Assembly (NCBI GenBank): GCA_025738555.1
Contig: JAOVFP010000002.1
Span: 434,001 to 498,000, forward strand
From: Cyathus striatus
Lineage: Eukaryota > Basidiomycota > Agaricomycetes > Agaricales > Nidulariaceae
Reading direction: 5' to 3'
Length of the DNA stretch: 64,000 nt
In this document: positions 22,437-34,750 of the stretch, piece after piece
Layout of the letters: every line of letters begins with the position of its first letter
Position numbering within the stretch: position 1 is the first letter of the stretch
Notes under the pieces: generated by a model
Database searches by the model: none
The model's input: the letters and a program-made list of their open reading frames with translations, nothing else
What the model was told of the DNA's origin: nothing
Program-made: the position numbers and the translations under genes

Positions 22437-23400
22437 TGTGTAGTGAGCGTCACACCTGACTAGAACAAATAACTACAATAACCCTAGAACAGAGTAGTCA
22501 GTAGCTAGAGACAATAATGAGAACTTAGCTTATAGTTTGGAGTTTGACACTTCCTGATGACTATACAACTCAGAGACTCAATGGGCGCATGCAGAGTGAA
22601 GCCAGTAAAGGGAAGTGAATTTCTCTCGAGTTCTAACCTCGAGGTATATACACAAATGGCAATCGAAGGGGAATAACGCACGCATGCTCTCATGTTGCCA
22701 GAGCCCAGGAAATTGGTAAGGTAACGAAATCATATGAAATCAAAGACCAGGAACAAAAGATAACAACGGAACAAGAATCAGTAAGGTAACAGATGTATAT
22801 TAACGAAGGAGAGACCATGTTTGAACCATAGAAGGTGAATAGGATGGCTTACTACTCCCGGTACTCCTCGAACCCATGTACGATGATGGCGACTCGCTCT
22901 TGACATTACCACAAAATGCACAACGTTGGAGGTGATGAGTAGTTACTCTCCCCAAAGTAACCATGCAGTGGACTAGGCTGCAGCTCGACAACGCATGGTA
23001 GGTGGCGGGGTGCTCTGTCGTCAGACACCGGTAGGTCGGAGCATCGGGAAAGGAAGGAAAGAAAAAGGAATGTGTATCATAGTGGAAAAATGCAGGTGAT
23101 GACAATGAATTGAAAAAGAGGAAAAGAAAGATCGAAAAGAAATTTGAATAAAACAAACGGAATATAGTTAACCCAAAGCCTCGACCCAACTCCCTGCCCT
23201 TCCACCAATCGGAGTATCACACGATGAGGGTAGAGACCCAGTCACCGTATCACTGCATGTGAGCATCGGTCTTGGAGACCAAACGAGAGGCTTGAGGACG
23301 AAGAAAAGGGGTCTTGAGAGGGTGTGTAACCCTAAACCCTAGTGTCTTGAACCATCCGAAGGGCGCACAATGCCCAGAGAGTCCGAGCGTCATCTTGACA
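22437..23400. other. Unassigned CpG-bearing block, possible solo LTR
   Basis: About 960 bp much richer in CpG than the flanks, starting TGTGTAGTGAGCG and ending CATCTTGACA, so TG...CA ends are possible. No target duplication is evident. It contains AACCCTAAACCCTAG (about 23323), which resembles two telomere units but is too short to matter. No protein similarity recognised on either strand. Confidence 0.25.
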
Positions 23401-23489
23401 GGCCTTGAGGATGCATACTTAATTGATAAGCATATTGAGTGGTAGGGCAGGTGAGTGAAGTAGATACATATTTATTTATTGACATAAAT

Positions 23490-23680
23490 TGAGTGCTGCA
23501 TGGTACATTTATAATACTGCATGGTACTTTATGGTACCAATTTATGGTATTTTGTTCATGAACAGTACTGTACAGTACAGATTTTTGTGCACAGTATCTG
23601 CATGGTACATGATTTTTGATGTGTACAGTACTTGTATTGTACATTGTGACAGTGCATGGTACCACATTAAATAAATACAT
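23490..23680. repeat. CATGGTAC/GTACCATG word cluster
   Basis: At least eight occurrences of TGGTAC, GTACAG or GTACCA in 190 bp, many as inverted pairs. The style resembles the subterminal word arrays of the TIR elements here. No matching terminus is visible. Confidence 0.5.
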
Positions 23681-24589
23681 GTCATTGCAATATATGAAAC
23701 TTAAAAATTTCTCCAAGTACATCTTAATTCAAATTTTTGCGTTTTAATTGATGAGAAATGTTATAATTATTAGTATCATATGTGGTAAGCTCAATTGTAC
23801 AGCACCAATACCTAATTATATTATGAGTACACTACTATACTTAAATTCATTGGGTATAAGAGGGTAAAGATGCAAGAAGAATCTTGATAACCCATACATT
23901 ATACCCTCATCAACCAGTGTTATAGCATAATAAATAAGTATTTAATTGATTTTACATAGCTTATTTAGGTTAAAATTACTGTTCAGTACTGTGTGTACCA
24001 TCAAAAACTGTTGGCCCATCCATCCATGTGTAACATTATACAAGTTCTATAATAATAATCTCATGAATGCTCTGGTTGTTCCAGAGCATTCAACATCATC
24101 TCATCTTCCTTCACACTAAGCTCTGAGTTCTAAATGTCATTGTTCTACAAGCTAATGGTCCTAAGATTGCTTTCTTTGATCAAGGCTTATTGATATTCCA
24201 ACATTGTGTGTGTGGTGTTGCGATGATGTGCAATGTATGGCTCATGTGTTCCATTCTTGGCCTGTTTTTTTGCTCCTGAATCCGCATGTGCAGATATGGC
24301 AACATGCTTTAAACCAAGATTGCAATACTCTTGCAAGTTGTTCGCAATCATGCATTCTACACCCTTGGCAACTCTTCTGATAGGTCATTGGTAAAAGGCT
24401 AAGCTCTCATTGAAAGATAGCCTTTCTGCACAAAAATTGTGCAATAATCATGGCAAAATGATGTGGTGGTTGTGAATCTCACTGCTTGCTGGACTTACTA
24501 CACAATTAAAGATCACACAATCACTTCAAGAATGAAGATCTGCCATTGTCTACACATCATCAACTGTTATTTCATTATGCTGGCTTCTA

Positions 24590-25046
24590 CAATGCATGCT
24601 ACCAGTCCCTCTAATGATAAAAACATTGCTACTCTAGCTTCTGATTCTCCAGATATTGGTATGTTCTGTTCTTATTGTCTGCTAATTTTGAATTCAACTA
24701 ATTGTATACATTTCTAGATAATACTGGTTGTAGCATGTGAAGCAAGAATAAGAATCGACTCCAAGAGCTTTTGGATGCAGAGAAGCTTGACAAGACTGGA
24801 AAGCTTGAAGGCTGCTTCAAGCCCAAGTCTTAGAGACCATGTTGACCAAAGCTGAAATCTAAGTCTCCTGGATCTCATTTGGACACAGTTTTTAGTGGCA
24901 CGGATTCGGATGACATCGAGTTCATCCCAGATGTTCTAGATTTAGTTGATGTCTCTGATTCTGAAAATGAGTTCAATAATGATGAAGATGTTAATGTTGA
25001 TAATGAACAGCATTTCTTGAGGTGCTTTTTGACATACTCTGAGTAA
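24590..25046 (+). other. Possible exons of an unrecognised gene
   Basis: ATG 24591 opens MHATSPSNDKN..., with a plausible GT-AG intron (about 24659-24717), then a Lys-rich segment (RLQELLDAEKLDKTGKLEG) and an acidic segment (DSDDIEFIPDVLDL). Internal stops occur (TGA at about 24737, TAG at about 24831). It resembles the leader of a transposon protein in composition only. Confidence 0.3.
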
Positions 25047-25254
25047 TAACACTGTCTTGATGACTTGATTTTTTTTTAAAAAACTGTGAAACCATTTAAG
25101 GCTGTGTTTTAACCTGTCCCATACTGTTGACACTTCTAAAAATCATTGCATGGGATGGTTACAGTTGATACCTGTACTGTCAATGGTTTTGTAAAGATGG
25201 GCTATAACCTGTCACAGCACAGTTGGCAGCCCTAGGGATTATAGGCCTACAGGA

Positions 25255-25671
25255 AATCCAGTTGAGTGTCACTCAAATGTTACTTGAATGTCACTCAAAT
25301 GTCACTTGATTTTTGCTTGCTTAAATATCATGCTTAATTTCAGTGGCCTAATTAGATAATTTATGTACTTGTTTGCTACTCCAGTCAATAAATAATTATC
25401 TTACTATTATGTACATAATAAACAATGTATTAAACTGAAAAAATTGAGTAAAAAGCGCAATAAATGAGCTAGTAATGGTATAATATTTTTCTTACTGTTA
25501 CATATGTCACTCAAATGTCACTCAAATTTCACTTGAATATTGAATTGTCACTCAATTGTCACTCAAATGCTACTCAAGTGCTATTTGAATTGTGACTTGA
25601 GTGAAATTGTTGTCACTTGAAAAAAATATCACTTGAATGCTACCTGAATGCAACTCAAATGCTACTTGAAT
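25255..25671. repeat. ACTCAAATG/CACTTGAAT word arrays
   Basis: Two clusters (25258-25315 and 25505-25671) of TCACTCAAATG, CACTTGAATG and ACTACTTGAAT variants flank an AT-rich middle. Likely subterminal repeats of a short non-autonomous element whose ends I cannot define. Confidence 0.55.
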
Positions 25672-25765
25672 GGAGGTCATTACACTGCTCCATGGAATCA
25701 GGTGAAGTCCAGGTGAAGTCCAGTAGTCCAGGTGAAATTCTGGACTCCACCTGAAGTCTACTGAA
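25672..25765 (+). repeat. 5' terminus and word array of element copy 3
   Basis: GGAGGTCATTACACTGCTCC followed by AGGTGAAGTCCAG and GGACTCCACCTGAAGTC words. It is the counterpart, in plus orientation, of the copy 1 terminus at 4955. Confidence 0.55.
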
Positions 25766-25844
25766 CTGTGTACATTAATTCCTTTAATGTCTCTTACTTT
25801 AATTAAGTAAAAATAATTATATTACAAATTCATTAATATACTTT

Positions 25845-25920
25845 GGTCCCCAATGAGGATTGAACCTGAAACCAGGGGGGATAACACTAGCAACAATTAC
25901 TGGTAAGCCATTAGGCCTTG
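25845..25920 (-). other. tRNA-like segment (B-box) in element copy 3
   Basis: Minus strand carries AAGGCCTAATGGCTTACC and, about 45 nt on, GGTTCAATCCTC, then an AT-rich tail. Position (just inside the word array) and orientation (antisense to the ORFs) match 4503-4586 of copy 1. A degenerate tRNA or SINE head is the simplest reading. Confidence 0.35.
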
Positions 25921-26029
25921 TAAAGGTCCTGATCATAACTTACTATAGCCCATCCTCCATGATGTCTCACATGCCATCACCACTGTCACTGCCAGCACAT
26001 TCAATATCATCAGCATTGTTGACAGTGAC

Positions 26030-26660
26030 CTTCTCATGTCTCCTCCCTTCCTCTGCTCTCCCTCCTTCTTCATGCTTCTTCAACCCCCTCATTCTCTGGA
26101 CCTTCTCCCTCTCCAAGCCAGTGGCCAATATCATTATGGGCCCACCTATTCCAATGTCAATGTGAAAAGTAAGTTACTCTCTATCTTGTTGTTGTCATTG
26201 CACTGTCACTATTTCACAGTGTCCCTGTTGCCATACCTCTCTCCCCTGCAATCCTGCAATCTCACCCATCTCGTGGTCAGCAATGACAATGACATGGCCC
26301 TTGCCATCCCCTCCTCTCTCATCTTTGTTGCTATTTCACAGTGTCCCTGTCACTGTACCTCTCTCCCCTGTGATCTCACCTTGCTCATGGTTGGCAATAA
26401 CAATAACATGGCCCTTGCCATCCCCCCCTCTCTCATCTTTGTCACCAGCAACATGATGTGGCCCACATCTTTTCCCCCACCACCCATTCTAGCAAGTTAG
26501 CAAGCATTTCTGTGCCCTTGTATGGCAAGTGACAAGGGCATGTGTTTCCTGCCCTCTCCCTCATCCATGTCTGCAAGTGACAAGGGCAAGTGTTGTCTCC
26601 CCTTGTGCTATCCATCTCTTGTCATCTTGCCTCATCTCACAAGTGATGAGGCACATAACA
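26030..26660. repeat. C-rich tandem repeats with hairpin-minisatellite remnants
   Basis: 26195-26460 holds about two copies of a 120-bp unit (ACATGGCCCTTGCCATCCCC, CCTCTCTCATCTTTGT). 26520-26660 keeps three cores of the hairpin minisatellite (TGGCAAGTGACAAGGGC, TCTGCAAGTGACAAGGGC, TCTCACAAGTGATGAGGC). This is the expected place for the minisatellite in element copy 3. Confidence 0.6.
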
Positions 26661-26985
26661 CACCACTACCACACCACCACCTTGCACTGTATCACCACCA
26701 CCACCACCACCACCACTACCACCTCCACTTCATACTGCACTACCACCACCACCACCTCATACTGCACCACCACCACCTTGCACATCAACACTGCCACCTC
26801 CACTACCTCATATTGATCTGAGGCACACAATGCACCACTACCACACCACCACCTCACACTGTACCATCACCAACACCACCACTACTTCACACCACACCAC
26901 TACCACCACCACCACTACCTCATACTGCACCATCACCACCTTGCAACTCAACACCACCACCTCCACTACCTCATATTGACCAACA
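26660..26985. repeat. (CCA)n-like microsatellite region
   Basis: Long ACCACC/CACCACTACC runs interrupted by CTCATACTGCACC units. His-rich and Thr-rich frames here are compositional. Confidence 0.9.
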
Positions 26986-26994
26986 GTGCAACAA

Positions 26995-27260
26995 ATGATG
27001 GTGTACAGGGAGGATAATGTACATGGGAACAGCATAGAAGGGGGATAGCATACAGGGGGACAGTGTACAGGGGGGACAGTGTACAGGGGGGAAAGTGTAG
27101 AAGAGGGACAGCATAGAAGGGGGAAGGTGTACAGGGGACAGCATAGAAGGGGGGACAGCATACAGGGCAAGAAGCATAGAAGGGAGACAGCATAGAAGAT
27201 ACAGGGGGATAGTGTACAGGGGGGAGATGGAGACAGTATAGAGGGGGGATAGCATAGAGG
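26995..27260. repeat. GGGGGATAGCATACAG / GGGGACAGTGTACAG minisatellite
   Basis: About 13 degenerate 18-22 bp units. No gene. Confidence 0.85.
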
Positions 27261-27569
27261 GCTCTCTCCCAAGGCTTTTAAAAATAGTTACTGCTAGCAT
27301 ACTTATGGTGTATGATTTACCATTTCAAATAATGATTAATGTTAACCAAATGCTGAGGCATATGATAAGTTAGCCAGAAATTAGTGAGCATGATTTTGGG
27401 GATAAAATAGCAGAAATATTTGCAGAGTGATGCACATGATTACCTCCAAGGTGCATCATGTACAGTAGGAGGGTTTTCACAAGGACATGCTACAGGTAAC
27501 ACATATAATTATGGTGATAAAGAGGAGGGTATGTTAATTAATATTAATAGCTATCAATTCATTTAGTAA

Positions 27570-28655
27570 TTTTTTATAGATCCTTTCATTACAGCTCCAG
27601 ATACCAAGGGAGATATAAGGCTATTTTTTAAATCTGATACCACAGACCCTGACTTTGTTATCATAGATCAACAACCATCATTTGACTTTCATGATGTTCT
27701 TGAAACTTTAGGAAATATATATTCACCAGTTGTTAGTAAGTTCTCTTAATTTATTTTCAGTACTGTTCTAACAGAATGAATAGAGAGAAATTCCCAAATC
27801 TCCATTCATGAGAATGGTTATTGGAGTCTAAAGGGAAAATATTTGAATATAAGTCAGAAGCAAAAGCCTATTAGTGCACACTGGAAATTGAGTGACCAGA
27901 ACAAATATTTCATTGAAGTTTTAGCTGTAAGTTGAATTTTATTTAGTAATATATTATAAACTCATTTTTACAAGAATGGTGCAAATATTGAGCAGGAGAG
28001 CGAGAGTACTGGACTCATGGTGTCCAACCCCATGGTGTCCAAACCTTCAAGCTCTTCAGAGTCACCTGAGGACATTGCCAATGCAATGATAATTTCTCAC
28101 TTCAATATTCCTGAGTGTCTATTTAAGAAATCAAGCAAAGAACATGATATTCATGCAACATATGAGAAATATGAAATTATTGAGAATATCCAGAATAATC
28201 ACCAACCAGATCTGAGTACAATTGAGGCAGCATCAAAATCTAAAGTTGATAAGAAGCAAATATAAGTCTTCTAATAACTCCATCTACATATTACTCATAT
28301 GCAAGCAAAGTTTTCCCACTACTTCATTATTCTCCTGAAATGATGTCATGGATGAAATGAGAGGAAGGCATTGACACTAATAGGGCCTGGAAATCAAAAA
28401 AGGCAAACTTCAATAATTTATTGAGCATTTTGGAAGGAAAAGAAATGCCATTGAAAATGAGTCTCAAAGGAAAGAAGTAGAATCTGAAGATGATTCTGAA
28501 AGTGATGAGGAAGTTGTAAGAAAGAATAAAGGAAAGGGAAAGCAGAGGGAAGACAAGGGAAACAAAGGAAAGAGTTAGGATAACAAAGAGGGAAAGGAAA
28601 AATCTAAAAGGTCCCATAGGAAGGGCAAGGGGAAATCCAAACAACTGTAAGGTTT
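27570..28655 (+). pseudogene. ORF-A of element copy 3 (decayed)
   Basis: Recognisable by order: GDIRLFFKSDTTDPDF (aligned with VKGIIYLYISKLDPTN of copy 2), ENGYWSLKGKYLNI (aligned with SPHWHLLGNFE), a region starting MVSNPMVSKPSSS with HATYEKYEIIENIQ, then FPLLHYSPEMMSWMK aligned with FTKLSDYPLLREWME, and a Lys-rich tail. Intron-like gaps lie at about 27735-27800 and 27927-27976. At least one TGA (in MMSWMK-stop-EEG) and probable frameshifts make it a pseudogene. Confidence 0.55.
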
Positions 28656-29110
28656 TTTTAAAAAAGGATAATTTTCTGTGTTATGGTTCAAATACTTTCA
28701 GCAGCATTTGATAGTTTTCTTTATTTCCACTTTCAACAAGTGGTTGTTCTAAATGTACTGTTATTTCATTTATTTCTATTTTCAACAAATGGATTCATAT
28801 TTCATTTATCTTTTTTTCCTTCCATTTTCAACAAATGGATTTAAATATATATTTTTATCTGTGGAGTGAAAATACTTCAACAGTATTTTTTACTCATGTA
28901 TACTTACTTGCTTTCAACAGCAAATCATTGCAGTTATGTATTGAACATTTTGAGTTAGAATACTTTGGCCTTTGGCAGTATTTCTAAACTCATGTATACT
29001 ATTGATTTTAACAGCCAAAATCTATTTTAAATTTTGTTTCAACAGTTTCAGTTATCAGTAGGCTTTGCAAATATGAACACTATGTTTACTTCTTGCTTTT
29101 ATACCTCTAG
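28656..29110. other. AT-rich spacer between ORF-A and ORF-B of copy 3
   Basis: Contains repeated TTTCAACAA(A/G)TGG and TCATGTATACT motifs, about five times in 350 bp. May carry the ORF-B promoter and first exon; a CTCTAG acceptor precedes 29111. Confidence 0.4.
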
Positions 29111-30035
29111 TTAAAGCAGTTCCTACCAAATATTCATTTCCAGACATTCCATTCAAGTTATTCTCTTCATTTGTTCAAGATAATTTCAGCTCAGAGATAA
29201 CTTTGGCAACAGTTTTAACAATTCTATTTTCATTAACAAATAATGTTGATATTCTAAATTTGCATGCAAGAGTAAAAAATCCTAGACTTCAAGATGAATA
29301 TTCTGTACCTGTTAATGGCTGGATAAGAGCACTTTCAACTGCTATCAAAGCTCATTTGGATGCAAAGATTGGGTTAAAAAATATGGAAGATACCCAGCTA
29401 TTTAATGCATCCGATAATCAGCAACATTTGAGTTCATCTATGCAGATAAGTACTATATCAAGTAAACTAGATGAGATGATAACTATTTTGGACTTGAACC
29501 CATATAAAAGAAATTCAAGCACAATGCAACTTTTAAAGCCAATTTCCACAAGTGAAACTGAACCAGTTCTACTAATTTGTCCAGCCTGCCTTACCTGTTC
29601 AACTCACCATAAAAACTGTATTGGCTGAGCAATCCATGTACTCACATATGAACATGATAGAACACAGGTGACACTTTTGAAAGGAATTAAGCTATATGAA
29701 AATGCATCAATTGTAGCTGGCGAGTGTACAAACTGTAAAGCTATTTATTATGCAGATCATAAAAGTGTTACTGCAAGCTCTGATGCTCCATGAGATCCAC
29801 AACTTAGTCCAAAAGATAAGCTCTTTTATGATAATGCAAAATATGTAAAAATTGGTCAAAGTATATGGGCTGATAGAACATTTACAAATATGGTTGTTAA
29901 TTCTGTATATCATTTCCATGCATCAACTGCTGCATATACAGAATTTTGGAATTACACTTTTTCAAATGGTGCAGAAAATACATATCCACCTATTTCATGG
30001 CAGCAAGTGTGGAAAGCTTTTATTGAGGAAACAGC
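29111..30035 (+). pseudogene. ORF-B of element copy 3, CxC5 half
   Basis: Same frame throughout with TGA at 29626 and 29791. FPDIPFKLFSSFVQDNFSSEI aligns with FPDISFKTFSKFINNNYSSEI of copy 2. The CxC5-like cluster reads LICPACLTCSTHHKNC...GECTNCKAIYYADH. YVKIGQSIWADR and FHASTAAYTEFWN follow. The gene stops abruptly at ...FIEET where the element at 30036 begins; the CxC6 half is absent here but a minus-strand CxC6 half starts beside the same kind of element at 57335. Confidence 0.75.
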
Positions 30036-31480
30036 AGTATGTTGCACTCTCCCACAGTTATCACTGGACTCTCACTGGACTCTCACCAGACTATCGAGAG
30101 TTCAGTGAGAGTCTCACTAGAGTCTCACCAGACTATTGAGAGTTCAGTGGAGTCTCACTGAACTCTCACTGAACTCTCACTAAACTATCGAGAATCCAGT
30201 GAGAGTCTCACTACACTATCAGTAGGGCACCTGGACTCTACTTGAACTCCACTGAACTCAAGTGCCTAAGCTGTACCTAGACTCTATTATCATGGTTGTA
30301 ACATGTTTCCCACAGTCATCACACTTGTCACACATGTGTGAAAGTGTGATATGTGTGACATGTTGGAGTGAAAAGCATAGTGTGACATGTGTGACATATT
30401 GGAAAATATTGGAAAAAGCGTGACATGTGTGACATGTTGGAAAAAATGTGACACATCTTGTCACATTTGTCACAATGTAACAGTACACCAAAAGTGTGAC
30501 AAGTGTGATGGCTATGATATGTCATACATGTTGCGCTTTTCCAACATGTCACACTTTTCCCACGCTTGTCACGATTTTTCCAACATTTTCTGACATGTCA
30601 CACTTTCACACTTCCTACAGTCATCAAACTTGTCACACATGTGTGAATGTGTGACATGTGTGACAAGCGTGGGAAAAATGTGACATGTTTGGAGAAGTGT
30701 GGCAAGTGTGATGGTTATGATATGTGATACTTTTCCAAACATGTCACACTTTTTCCCACGATTGTCACACTTTTTCCCCAACATTTTCCAATATGTCACG
30801 CTTTTTCCAACATGTCACACTTTTCCCACGCATGTCACACTTTCACACATATGTGACAATAGAGTCTAGGTACAGCTTAGGCACCACACCTCTTCTAACA
30901 TTTTCCAACATGTTGAAAAATGTTGAAAAAGTGTGACATGTGACATATTGGACAATATTGGAAAAGTGTGACAAGTGTGATGTCTATAATATGTCACACA
31001 TATCACACATGTTGCACTTTTTCCAAAATGTCACGCTTTTCCGAGATGTCACACTTTCACACATGTGTGACAAGTGTAATGACTGTGGGAAACATGTTAT
31101 CACTGTGACAATAAAGTCTAGGTACAGCTTGGTGCAGAGAGATCTTATGAAATATTGTGTGGGAATTTGTAACAACAGAGTTAAATGTCAGAGACTGTAC
31201 TGAGGGTTCAGTGACTTATTCTCACTAAATTCTCATTGGACTCTCTGAGATTCATCTCATTATAGTATCACTGGACTCTAAGAGATTCTCACCCAAATGA
31301 GAATTTGCTGAGATTTTAGTGAGATGAAATTGTTCATTTTCTCAGTGTAGTCTCACCAAAGTCTCACTAATCTCTCTCCACACTCTCAGAAATACCACTG
31401 GATTCTCACTGGAGTATCAGAGAATCTCATGAGAATCTCACTGGATTCTACTGAGACTGTGGGTCAGTGACATGACCTCC
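30036..31480 (+). mobile_element. Non-autonomous TIR element, family ACTCTCACTGGA (copy a)
   Basis: Left end AGTATGTTGCACTCTCCCACAG; right end CTGTGGGTCAGTGACATGACCTCC. The reversed right end aligns with the left end over about 24 bp (CACT..CCCACAG identical). Subterminal zones (30060-30230, 31200-31470) are packed with CTCACTGGACTC/GAGTCCAGTGAG words. The core is a GTGTGACATGTTGGAAAA array (30300-31100). No ORF of note. Other copies lie at 57336-59884 (inverted) and 38665-38775 (end only). Confidence 0.7.
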
Positions 31481-32444
31481 CTGCATGGTGGAATTGACAT
31501 ATTAACGAGTTCTGCAGATGCATTAAAGTCACATGACTTACTATGTAAATGAACCTTGAACACATACACATCACTAGCTCATCTTTCACCTCTGTCTGCA
31601 CAATACCCCCAATACTCTCGAAATCAGACTGACTTCTCCCCAATGCTGGATGAACTATCATGCTAACGAGCAACCCAAGCACTCGGGTATGGATGGACTA
31701 TCATGCTTATGAGCAACCCAAGCTCTCGGGTATGGACACGTGAAGTTATGGACAGTGGAACTCGCTCATAAACTAGAGATCTTGACATCAGCATCTCAAC
31801 ATCCTATCCTATTCCATTTACCATCGCTACATTTCTTGCTTCTACTCATATCACACTCATTTCTCTTCACATTTTTCTATAAAAAACCATCCTGCTATCT
31901 CCTTGAAACATCTTGGCTTCAAGAAGTTTTTATTTGCTCTTTTAGGTATAATTTTCTACCCTCTTTCCTATATAAACCGTGTATCTAGGTCTCTAATAAT
32001 TGAGTGAACTTTGTCCCCATCATTGGACCTTGTTCTCAGTCTCTCTTTTCGTGCTTCCTCATCATCTTTATTGTTCTCTATCACTTGTCACCACCCTCTT
32101 CTCTCACAAGAGGTCCCACTCATTCAGAAGCACTCCAGAACTTCATTCAGAAGTTCTGACTCTTATTGCATTGTTATCCCTTTCATTTACGTCACTAATA
32201 CCATCTTTTACAACCTTAGGACCTTAACGCTGGATGGACGCACCAGCAGCTCACATCCCTTTGTCTAGGAACCTTCAAACCTCACCTTTCCTCGTCAAGC
32301 TTATACACACTTCTATGCCAGGTCATAAGACTTGAGGACAAACTTGCGCTCATGCTAATGGTGCTATAGAAACAGTCTTTCAGGTCAATGGTAAATGATT
32401 TTTTATATTACTTATTGTTTTCAACCTAAGCTACTGTATTTATA
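31481..32444. other. No gene recognised; short tandem duplication at 31645-31737
   Basis: Two copies of a 46-bp unit containing ACTATCATGCT and GAGCAACCCAAGC. The rest may include the promoter and first exon of the hAT gene; an intron-like GTAAATGA...TTTATAAAG stretch ends near 32438. Confidence 0.45.
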
Positions 32445-34463
32445 AAGTGAATCCAGAGCCCACTGCACCAAAGCGACGCTGTCTCCAACATACTCAAGTT
32501 TTAGTAGCTGAGGATGAGCCTGCCAACCAGCCGATGGAGAAGTCATTCTTGCGCAACCATGATCATCAGGAAGATCCGGGACAGCTTACAGACATCCTAG
32601 TGCAAAGTCAGTCTTTTTTCATAATGTTTTATACATTCAGACTCATCTATTTTAGATAATGTGGTTATGCAGTCAGAATCAACTCGCTATGTCGATTCTG
32701 ATCTGTTTATTGTGTCACGCCCCCAGCCAGTTGTACCTCCATGCACCCCACCTCATCAGCGAACACATGTTCCTACACCAATGTCAGCCAAATCATTCCC
32801 ATCTCCCAGCTATGTGTCTAGCACAATGAACACTCCAAGTCCAGTTCATACACATAAATCATTGCTGACAGAAGATAGCCCCATCGAACATGCGGAACAG
32901 TCAACTCACAGTCCAGGAGGGAATAAATCAAATCCAAGAGCGAAGGATGTATGGGAGTTTTTTGAGGAGAGCGGTGGATTTAGATGCTGTGTGTTCTGCT
33001 GGTATGTTATATTTTACTTATATGTGCATGCTGTTTAATATTTCGTTAGGAAACGGCGGTGTACAGACCCAAAAGTCAAAGTCACTCGCTATGTGCAAAA
33101 GACTGGAATGAGTGTATTATGAAAGCATCTTTGTGATGCTCATGGGCTCAAATAGATTGATGCTTGTGAGCAGTTAGCAATCGAAGTCAAAGCAAAGATT
33201 GCACAGAGTACTGTTTGTGAGTATAGATGTAAGAAAGGGCTGTGTATTGAGGGGGAAGATGACGAAAATGCCCAGGTATATCGCAAATATTCCCCTGAGG
33301 CATTCCTAAATGCCATTACTGATTGGATTATCCAAGACGATCAGGTAAATAATGTACTATTTTATGACATCATTCAACTTCTAACAACTTTGTGCTATAT
33401 AGTCAATAAATGTAATCGAGCATCCGAAATTGCACGCTATATTCAGAATGTTGCATGAGGAACTTAGAGATGGTGATATTCCACATTGTACCACCATTCA
33501 CAATCGAATTATGACTGCTTGGGATGAACATCTTGACTATTTGCAAGATGAGATGGCTGTACATTTTGGTTCCTTACATATCTCACAGCATTGCTTTAGT
33601 TTAATTTACTTTTATCACAGAAAGCAATTGGAAAATTTTCTACAACAAGCAACCTATGGACAGACCCTAACTTAACACCTTTCATGGGTTTAACTGTCCA
33701 CTGGATTAGTACAAAAATTATGCAGACACCTCATGGACCTCAGTATGTCCTAACACTTCGATCAGAACTGATTGGATTCCATCGTGTTCTGGGCCATCAC
33801 GATGGAATAACATTGGCGAGAGCTTTTGTACATATTCTAGACCATGTAGGAATTGTATCCAAGGTATGTATAATAGCATACTAACAATTCCATTGCACTC
33901 AACTTAATAATGACTTAGCTCGGTTGGGTTACACTTGACAATACTACTAATAATGATACATTCATGGCAAACCTTGAATCTGACTTGAAAAAGCGAGGCA
34001 TTAAATTCAATCAAGTCAAGCGTAGAATTCAGTAAGTTAAAAAACAAACAATGATATATATTAATATGAAAGTAACATTGTATTGTAGCTGCTTTCCCCA
34101 TGTGGTCAATCTTGCTTGTAAAGCAGTAACATCAGCGGTCTCAAAGTTACCATATATAAGTCTTGAAGAACTTGAACTTCTTGATGATGCGAGCATGACA
34201 TGCATAGAGCAATTAACAGAAGATCCAATTGCCAAAGTACAAGTGCTAGTTCGAGTGGTATGTCATTTTTTGCTGTGCATATCTGCTACTACTAAATATC
34301 TTGTACTGTTTCTATTAGATATGTGGTTCTCCTATCTGATGACAATGTTTTTCTGAAATTTGTATATCAATTTATAGTGGAGACTTGCAGCTGTTACGTG
34401 ATGTTGAGACCCACTGGTCATCAACCTTGTTGATGATTGAAAGAGCACTTTTACTTAAAAGTA
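32445..34463 (+). pseudogene. hAT-family transposase, N-terminal two-thirds
   Basis: Eight exons with GT-AG introns (for example 33002-33049, 33345-33402, 33559-33620, 33864-33918, 34032-34088, 34258-34377). A BED-type zinc finger spans exons 2-3 (WEFFEESGGFRCCVFCW...KHLCDAHG). The hAT core follows: ITDWIIQDDQSINVIEHP, GKFSTTSNLWTDPNL, IGFHRVLGHHDGITLARAF, VTLDNTTNNDTF, CFPHVVNLACKAV and LLRDVETHWSSTLLMIERALLL. Two nonsense codons in exon 3 (TGA at about 33119, TAG at about 33153) fit C-to-T changes of CGA and CAG. The frame ends at 34463 where ACGGTA-rich DNA starts. hAT transposases cut and paste elements with 8-bp target duplications. Confidence 0.88.
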
Positions 34464-34745
34464 GGGCTGTACACCGTACCCGTATAGTTAGGGTGTACGG
34501 TAGCCATATATATGGTCCCATAACTGTCCCGTAAGAGCTTCAAAGTAAAATTAATACGATATCATTACAGTACAGTTTACACCCGTATAGTACCCATACC
34601 ATTATGGACGTATTACGGTCTGGTACAGTGTATGGTATGTTAAGATTCTTATCTGAGATTAAGTGCGTCAGCACATGGATTATTGAGATAAGATATCATT
34701 CTATACCCGCTTTGTCATCGAAGGGCATGCTCAAACCTCGGTTAC
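34464..34745. repeat. ACGGTA/GTACGG word array, hAT-like end
   Basis: Begins TAGGGCTGTACACCGTACCCG and carries many CGTA, GTACGG and ACGGTAG words. A similar array lies at 38240-38366. TAGGG...-type ends with such words suit a hAT terminus, either of a second hAT copy nested in the first or of a deletion derivative. Confidence 0.45.
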
Positions 34746-34750
34746 GGAGT

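Noticed and set aside
22800..23189. Minus-strand frame of 129 residues
   Set aside because: Low-complexity Phe/Leu/Ser composition in a block with no splice or family support.
23321..23340. Telomere-like AACCCTAAACCCTAG
   Set aside because: Only two imperfect units; expected by chance in 64 kb.
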